11,057 bases of DNA, from contig JALSGY010000443.1 in the NCBI GenBank assembly GCA_026982515.1, positions 1 through 11,057 on the forward strand. The letters are read 5' to 3'. Made by a program: the position numbers and the translations under genes. Source of the stretch: Paracoccaceae bacterium (lineage in GTDB: Bacteria; Pseudomonadota; Alphaproteobacteria; Rhodobacterales; Rhodobacteraceae). Under the pieces are notes generated by a model. That model was not told the DNA's origin, ran no database searches, and saw nothing but the letters and a program-made list of their open reading frames with translations. Below are positions 1 through 4,597 of this stretch, one piece after another (the stretch's first letter is position 1; the number at the start of each line of letters is the position of its first letter).

Positions 1-809
1 GCATGGACGCGCTGGCGATGACCGAACCGGGCGCTGGCTCGGACATCCGCTCGATGAAATGCACCGCCCGGCGGCGCGGCGGCGACTGGGTGCTGAACGG
101 CACCAAGCATTTCATTTCCGGCGCCGACCACGCCGATTTCGTGATCGTCTTCGCCGCCACCGGCGAAGAGGACACGCCCCGCGGCCCCAAGAAAAAGATC
201 ACCGCCTTCCTGGTGGATCGCGGCACCCCGGGCTTCACCATCCGCGAGGGCTACAACTCGGTCAGCCACCGGGGCTACAGGAACATGATCCTCGATTTCG
301 ACGATTGCCGCCTGCCGGATACCCAGGTGCTGGGCGAGGTCGACGGCGGTTTCGCGGTGATGAACGAATGGCTCTTCGCCACCCGCATCACGGTGGCCAC
401 CATGTGCGTGGGCCGCGCCCGGCGGGTGTTCGACATGGCGCTGAACCACGCCGCGACGCGCGAACAGTTCGGCCAGCCCATCGGCCGGTTTCAGGGCGTC
501 GGCTTCCAGATCGCCGACATGATCACCGAAATCGACGCCGCCGATTTCCTGACGCTGGCCGCCGCCGACCGGCTCGACAAGGGCCTGCCCGCCAGCCGCG
601 AGATCGCCTCCGCCAAGCTCTACGCATCCGAGATGCTGGCCCGCGTCACCGACCGGACGGTGCAGATATTCGGCGGCATGGGGCTGATGGACGACCTGCC
701 CATCGAACGGTTCTGGCGCGACGCCCGGGTCGAACGCATCTGGGACGGCACCTCCGAAATTCAGCGCCACATCATCGCCCGCGAGCTGCTGCGACCGCTG
801 GGAGCCTGA
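1..809 (+). CDS. Acyl-CoA dehydrogenase, 3' part (5' end outside window)
   Basis: This is the C-terminal 268 or so residues of a flavin-dependent acyl-CoA dehydrogenase, which makes an alpha-beta double bond in an acyl-CoA and passes electrons to ETF. Seen: AMTEPGAGSD at the left edge (the loop contacting FAD and substrate, normally near residue 125 of about 385), REQFGQPIGRFQ in the C-terminal helical domain, QIFGGMG, and the closing segment RIWDGTSEIQRHIIARELL. About 120 residues are therefore missing upstream; the ATG at position 3 is internal. The residue that is Glu (YEGT) in medium-chain enzymes, where it is the catalytic base, is Asp here (codon 744-746). The gene lies upstream of a CoA ligase and a caiD-like gene on the same strand, so a gamma-butyrobetainyl-CoA or crotonobetainyl-CoA substrate is plausible. 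That is inference from context; the family call itself is secure. Confidence 0.93.
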   Translation, partial: MDALAMTEPGAGSDIRSMKCTARRRGGDWVLNGTKHFISGADHADFVIVFAATGEEDTPRGPKKKITAFLVDRGTPGFTIREGYNSVSHRGYRNMILDFDDCRLPDTQVLGEVDGGFAVMNEWLFATRITVATMCVGRARRVFDMALNHAATREQFGQPIGRFQGVGFQIADMITEIDAADFLTLAAADRLDKGLPASREIASAKLYASEMLARVTDRTVQIFGGMGLMDDLPIERFWRDARVERIWDGTSEIQRHIIARELLRPLGA

Positions 810-815
810 TTCAAT

Positions 816-849
816 GCCTGCGGCGCGAGTATTTCCGGACAGAAGAAGG
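816..849 (+). repeat. Left copy of an inverted intergenic element
   Basis: This 34-base stretch begins six bases after the dehydrogenase stop codon. It contains GCGAGTATTT and ends GACAGAAGAAGG. Its reverse complement matches 959-992 at 29 of 34 positions by eye, with the mismatches confined to the GC-rich end and three central bases. The GC-rich head has lost the perfect CTCC/GGAG pairing of the right copy. The pattern GGCGGGAGTATTT followed by an A/G-rich tail is one I recall as recurrent between genes in Rhodobacterales. That recollection was not checked, and the role is unknown. Confidence 0.7.
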
Positions 850-854
850 GATCA

Positions 855-885
855 GCCCCCCGCCCGGGCCTGCCGCACGGGGGGC
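855..885 (+). terminator. Possible terminator hairpin after the dehydrogenase gene
   Basis: GCCCCCCG (855-862) can pair with CGGGGGGC (878-885), giving an eight-pair, all-GC stem with a 15-base loop. A further AGAAGG (844-849) can pair with CCTTCT (885-890) as an alternative outer stem. The strong stem lies just downstream of the dehydrogenase stop codon, as expected for a terminator. The tail is CTTCTCCT rather than a run of T, so it may be only a 3'-end stabilising structure. Confidence 0.35.
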
Positions 886-948
886 CTTCTCCTGTCACGG
901 TCATCGGCGCTCCCGCCTGTACCGCGGGGCAAGGCAAGCGCAAATTTG

Positions 949-977
949 TTAACATTTTCCTTCTTCTGTCGAAAAAT
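949..977 (+). promoter_or_regulatory. Possible sigma70-type promoter for the CoA ligase gene
   Basis: TTAACA (949-954, five of six to TTGACA) and AAAAAT (972-977, four of six to TATAAT) are separated by 17 bases, in the only AT-rich patch of this otherwise GC-rich gap. It lies about 50 bases upstream of the ligase start. The proposed -10 falls inside the right copy of the inverted element, so its A run may instead belong to that element. It also overlaps the GTTAAC at 948-953. Inference from sequence only. Confidence 0.3.
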
Positions 978-992
978 ACTCCCGCCGGAGGC
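959..992 (-). repeat. Right copy of the inverted intergenic element
   Basis: On the minus strand this copy reads CTCC-GGCG-GGAG (990 to 979) followed directly by TATTTTT (978 to 972), then a tail ending GACAGAAGAAG. The head can form a four-pair hairpin with a GGCG loop ahead of a T run, so it resembles a very short intrinsic terminator for leftward transcripts. It mirrors 816-849 with five mismatches. No target-site duplication is visible outside the two arms. Confidence 0.7.
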
Positions 993-1025
993 GCCCGCAG
1001 CGGCCACGGGCGAGGTGACGGGGCG

Positions 1026-3065
1026 ATGAGCGCCGCGCTTGCCAGGCTGTTCTCGCCCCGCTCGGTTGCGGTGATCGGCGGCGGACGGTGGGGGGAGAAC
1101 GTGATCACCCGATGCCGCGCCATCGGCTTCGGCGGCCCGATCTGGCCGGTGCACCCCGAACGGGCCGAGCTGGCCGGAGAGCCCGCCTTCGCCGCCATCG
1201 ACGCCCTGCCTGCCCCGCCCGATGCCGCCTTCATCGGCATCAACCGCGAATCCACCATCAGCGCCGTGGCCGCGCTGGCCGCGCGCGGGGCTGGCGGGGC
1301 AGTGTGCTTTGCCAGCGGCTTTCGCGAGGCACGAGAGGCCGGTGGCGCCGGCCTGCAGGAGGCCCTGCTGCGCGCCGCGGCAGACATGCCTCTCCTGGGC
1401 CCCAACTGCTACGGCTTCATCAACTATCTCGACGGCGTCTGCCTGTGGCCCGACCAGCATGGCGGTACGCGATGCGATAGCGGGGTGGCAATCGTCACCC
1501 AGTCCTCCAACATCGCGCTCAACCTCACCATGCAGCGCCGCGCCCTGCCGCTGGGCTTCGTGGCCACCGCCGGCAACCAGGCCGCAACCGGGCTGGCCGA
1601 GATCGGCATCGCCCTGCTGGCCGATCCGCGCATCACCGCGCTGGGGCTGCATGTGGAGGGGGTCGGCGACATCGGGAAGCTGCAAGCGCTGGCATCCATG
1701 GCGCAGCGGCTGAGCAAGCCGGTGGTCGTGCTCAAGGTGGGGCATTCGGCTGCGGCACGGGCCGCGGCGGTCTCCCACACCGCTGCACTGGCAGGCAGCG
1801 CCGCCGGCGCCCGGGCCCTGTTCGCGCGATTGGGGCTGGCTCAGGTGGACGGGCTGGGGGCCTTCGTCGAGGCGCTGAAGCTTCTGCACTTCGCCGGGCC
1901 GCTGGCCTCGGCCGAGGTGGCCTCCATGTCCTGCTCGGGCGGCGAGGCCAGTCTGGTGGCCGATCTCGCCCTCGGCCGGCAGGTAACCTTTCCCGCCCTC
2001 GCTGAGGCCCAGAAGCAAAGGCTGCGGCGGGCGCTGGGGCCACTGGTGAGCCTGGCCAATCCGCTTGACTATCACACCTTCGCCTGGGGAGATGCCGATG
2101 CCATGGCCAGGGGCTTTGCGGCCATGCTCGAGGGCGCGGCCGGGATCGGGCTGGTGGTGGCGGATTTCCCCCGCGCCGACCGCTGCAGCCAGGCCGACTG
2201 GAACTGCGTGATCGAGGCCGCGGCCCGGGCGCGTGCGGCGGCGGACAAGCCGGTGGCGCTGGTCTCGTCACTGCCCGAGAACATGCCCGAATCCCTGGCC
2301 GAAGAGCTGGCCCGGCGCGGGCTGGTGCCGATGGCCGGCCTTGAGGACGCCCTCGCCGCGGTGCGCGCCGCAGCCGAGGCCGGCCGCCCCGCCCGCCCCG
2401 CCGCGCCGGTTCTGCCGCCTGCCGTGCCGCGCAACCCGCGAACGTGGACCGAGGCCCGGGCCAAGGCGGCGCTGGCTGCCCTCGGCCTGCGGGTGCCGCG
2501 CGCGGCGATGGCGCGCGATGGCGAAGAGGCGGCCGTCCGGGCAACCGCCCTAGGCTTTCCGGTGGTGCTCAAGGGGTTGGGGGTGGCGCACAAGTCCGAG
2601 GCCGGGGCAGTGGCGCTGGGGCTGGAAAGCGCACAGGCGGTGCGCGAGGCGGCCCGGGCCATGCCCGCCGGTGGCTTCCTGGTGGAAGAGATGATCACCG
2701 GCGCGGTGGCCGAGCTGCTGATCGGCGTGGTGGTGGACGAGGCTCATGGCTTCGTCCTTACCCTAGGCGCAGGCGGCGTGCTGGCGGAACTGGTGGAAGA
2801 TACCGCCTCGCTGCTGCTGCCGGTTACCCCGCACGATGTGGAGCGCGCCCTCGCCGGACTCAGGATCGCCCGGCTTGTGGATGGCTGGCGCGGCGGGGCG
2901 CGGGCCGACAAATCCGCCATTGTGCAGGCGGCGATGGCCGTGCAAGCCTTTGTCATGGCTCATCGCGGGCAGGTGGCGGAGGTGGAGATCAACCCGCTCA
3001 TCTGCCGCACCGGTGATGCGGTGGCGGCGGATGCGCTGATCAGGATGGGAGAAAACGATGACTGA
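1026..3065 (+). CDS. NDP-forming acyl-CoA synthetase (acetate-CoA ligase family)
   Basis: This 679-residue protein joins the alpha and beta parts of the ADP-forming acyl-CoA synthetase superfamily (acid + ATP + CoA giving acyl-CoA + ADP + Pi). Order: CoA-binding Rossmann domain (about 9-130, with SVAVIGGG and LGPNCYGF), flavodoxin-like ligase domain (about 150-290, with VAIVTQSSN and SHTAALAG, whose His251 matches the phosphorylated His of the family), a second ligase domain with SGGEASL (about 303-309), then an ATP-grasp domain (about 472-679) with VLKGLGVAHKSEAG holding His522, the second phospho-relay His. All key residues look intact. The ATG at 1026 follows GAGGTG at a good distance. Its 3' end overlaps caiD by 8 bases, so the two are probably translated together. 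It likely activates the carnitine-type acid used by this cluster, the job CaiC (AMP-forming) or CaiB (CoA transferase) does in E. coli. The exact substrate is inferred. Confidence 0.88.
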   Translation: MSAALARLFSPRSVAVIGGGRWGENVITRCRAIGFGGPIWPVHPERAELAGEPAFAAIDALPAPPDAAFIGINRESTISAVAALAARGAGGAVCFASGFREAREAGGAGLQEALLRAAADMPLLGPNCYGFINYLDGVCLWPDQHGGTRCDSGVAIVTQSSNIALNLTMQRRALPLGFVATAGNQAATGLAEIGIALLADPRITALGLHVEGVGDIGKLQALASMAQRLSKPVVVLKVGHSAAARAAAVSHTAALAGSAAGARALFARLGLAQVDGLGAFVEALKLLHFAGPLASAEVASMSCSGGEASLVADLALGRQVTFPALAEAQKQRLRRALGPLVSLANPLDYHTFAWGDADAMARGFAAMLEGAAGIGLVVADFPRADRCSQADWNCVIEAAARARAAADKPVALVSSLPENMPESLAEELARRGLVPMAGLEDALAAVRAAAEAGRPARPAAPVLPPAVPRNPRTWTEARAKAALAALGLRVPRAAMARDGEEAAVRATALGFPVVLKGLGVAHKSEAGAVALGLESAQAVREAARAMPAGGFLVEEMITGAVAELLIGVVVDEAHGFVLTLGAGGVLAELVEDTASLLLPVTPHDVERALAGLRIARLVDGWRGGARADKSAIVQAAMAVQAFVMAHRGQVAEVEINPLICRTGDAVAADALIRMGENDD

Positions 3066-3843
3066 CGGGCCGATCCGGACAAGACGCGAGGGCGGGGTGC
3101 TGGAGGTGGTGCTCGACCGCCCCAAGGCCAACGCCATCGACCTGGCCACCAGCCGGCAGATGGGCGAGGTGTTCCGCGATTTCCGCGACGATCCGGCCCT
3201 GCGGGTGGCGCTGATCACCGGAGCGGGAGAGAAGTTCTTCTCGGCCGGCTGGGATCTGAAGGCCGCCGCCGCCGGCGATGCGGTGGACGGCGATTACGGG
3301 GTGGGCGGCTTCGGCGGGCTGCAGGAACTGCCGGGCCTCAACAAGCCGGTGATCGCCGCCGTCAACGGGATTGCCTGTGGCGGCGGGCTGGAACTGGCGC
3401 TGGCCGCCGACATCATCATCGCCGCCGATCATGCCACCTTCGCGCTGCCGGAAATCCGCTCGGGAACGGTGGCCGATGCGGCCAGCATCAAGCTGCCCAA
3501 GCGCATCCCCTACCACATCGCCATGGACCTTCTGCTGACCGGGCGCTGGTTCGACGCCGCCGAGGCGCTGGGCTGGGGGCTGGTCAGCCGGGTGGTACCC
3601 GCGGCCGAACTGATGCAGACCGCCCGCAACCTGGCCGCCGAACTGGCCGCAGGCCCCCCGCTGGTGCAGGCGGCGATCAAGGAAATCGTGCGCGAGGCCG
3701 AAGGCATGCGCTTTCAGGACGCGATGAACCGGGTTACCAGAAGCCAGTTCCCCACCGTCGAGAGGCTTTACAACTCGGAAGACCAGCTGGAAGGCGCACG
3801 CGCCTTCACCGAGGGGCGCGAGCCGGTGTGGAAGGGGCGCTGA
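3058..3843 (+). CDS. caiD: CaiD-like carnitinyl-CoA dehydratase (crotonase family)
   Basis: This 261-residue crotonase-fold enzyme is predicted to interconvert L-carnitinyl-CoA and crotonobetainyl-CoA. It resembles E. coli CaiD, as I recall that sequence, along most of its length: LDRPKANAID (19-28), ITGAGEKFFSAGWDLKAAA (53-71), KPVIAAVNG (96-104), GGGLELALAAD (108-118), and the same C-terminus PVWKGR; the length matches too. The two usual catalytic glutamates are present as Glu112 (GGGLE) and Glu132 (LPEI). The loop after Glu132 reads GTVADAAS where E. coli has GIVPDSGG, so it is not a plain orthologue in the active-site region. The ATG overlaps the ligase gene by 8 bases and follows GGGAG. 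Another short-chain hydroxyacyl-CoA dehydratase function is possible, but the CaiD assignment is the best fit. Confidence 0.85.
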   Translation: MTDGPIRTRREGGVLEVVLDRPKANAIDLATSRQMGEVFRDFRDDPALRVALITGAGEKFFSAGWDLKAAAAGDAVDGDYGVGGFGGLQELPGLNKPVIAAVNGIACGGGLELALAADIIIAADHATFALPEIRSGTVADAASIKLPKRIPYHIAMDLLLTGRWFDAAEALGWGLVSRVVPAAELMQTARNLAAELAAGPPLVQAAIKEIVREAEGMRFQDAMNRVTRSQFPTVERLYNSEDQLEGARAFTEGREPVWKGR

Positions 3844-3888
3844 GACCGGCGCCGCAGCGCCAAAGAGGCAAGGGACAGGAGAGGCCGA

Positions 3889-4476
3889 ATGCGCAAACTT
3901 CAGGTTCAGGGCATGCACCATGTTACGCTCGTCGGCGCCGACCGGGAAACCTCGATCGGCTTCTGGGAGGGCGTGCTGGGCATGCCCTTCGTGTTTGAAC
4001 AGCCCAATCTCGACAACCCCGGCGAGAGCCATCTCTACTTCGATCCGGGCGACGGGCGGCTGATCACCGTCTTCACCGACGAATCGCGCCGCCCCGATGC
4101 CACGCCAACACCGCGCGACATCGGCAATGTCCATCACGTGGCCTTCTCGGTCAGCCGGGCGGTGTTCGACCAAGCGGTGGCCCGGCTTGATGAGCGCGGC
4201 ATCCGCCACAGCGGCGTGAAGGACCGCGGCTTCATGGACTCGATCTACTTCCGCGATCCGCTGGGGTTGCTGATCGAGCTGGCCTGTTACCGCTTCGAGC
4301 CCCCGCAAGGTGCAAGCCATGCCGAGGTGCTGCTGGAGGCGCACCGGATCCGGGTGCGGGACGGAAGCGATCATATCCGGCCGGTGCACCTGGCCGATGC
4401 GATCGAGGCCATCATGCGCCGCCGGCAGGGCACGCTTTCGCAGACCCGCGAGGCCTCGGATCCGTATCGGGGCTGA
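3889..4476 (+). CDS. VOC (glyoxalase/extradiol dioxygenase fold) protein
   Basis: This 195-residue protein has two beta-alpha-beta-beta-beta modules of the vicinal oxygen chelate fold. The first (about 8-62) opens GMHHVTLVG; the second (about 80-134) opens NVHHVAFSV and closes YFRDPLGLLIELACY. His11, His83 and Glu130 sit where VOC enzymes bind their metal ion, so a metal-dependent enzyme is likely. Residues 138-195 extend past the fold and are charged. The start follows AGGAGAGG. The gene comes 45 bases after caiD on the same strand, most likely in the same operon. VOC members include glyoxalases, ring-cleaving dioxygenases and epimerases, and the sequence alone does not say which. A step in quaternary-amine breakdown, or detoxification of a reactive aldehyde made there, would fit the context. 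Function unassigned. Confidence 0.85.
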   Translation: MRKLQVQGMHHVTLVGADRETSIGFWEGVLGMPFVFEQPNLDNPGESHLYFDPGDGRLITVFTDESRRPDATPTPRDIGNVHHVAFSVSRAVFDQAVARLDERGIRHSGVKDRGFMDSIYFRDPLGLLIELACYRFEPPQGASHAEVLLEAHRIRVRDGSDHIRPVHLADAIEAIMRRRQGTLSQTREASDPYRG

Positions 4477-4481
4477 GCGGC

Positions 4482-4514
4482 GCGAATCTTCCAATTCGCA
4501 GAAAATCGGGAAGA
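4482..4514 (+). terminator. Weak competing hairpins after the VOC gene
   Basis: GCGAAT (4482-4487) can pair with ATTCGC (4494-4499) around a six-base loop. TCTTCC (4487-4492) can pair instead with GGAAGA (4509-4514). The two stems share bases and exclude each other. They lie just after the VOC stop codon, where the catabolic operon should end, but no T run follows either. This may be a weak terminator or a chance structure. Confidence 0.2.
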
Positions 4515-4566
4515 ACTTTTCAACCCGCGTCAGAGAATCGTTAACGCACCGGGCGCAGAATGATCC

Positions 4567-4583
4567 CGCATCGTGGGGATGCG
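4567..4583 (+). promoter_or_regulatory. Hairpin just upstream of the RTX gene start
   Basis: CGCATC (4567-4572) and GATGCG (4578-4583) form a six-pair stem with loop GTGGG. It ends two bases before the GGGGTGAAAAG stretch that should serve as ribosome binding site for the ATG at 4598. Further upstream the gap holds the palindrome CGTTAACG (4539-4546). I see no convincing -35/-10 pair in the 121-base gap. A role in translation control is speculative. Confidence 0.25.
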
Positions 4584-4597
4584 TGGGGTGAAAAGTC

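Noticed and set aside
816..992. Inverted arms as ends of an insertion sequence
   Set aside because: Only about 110 bases lie between them, with no transposase and no target-site duplication outside the arms. A tiny non-autonomous element is not excluded.
852..2075. 407-codon minus-strand open frame opposite the CoA ligase
   Set aside because: It has no family resemblance, and the plus-strand ligase has all its motifs.
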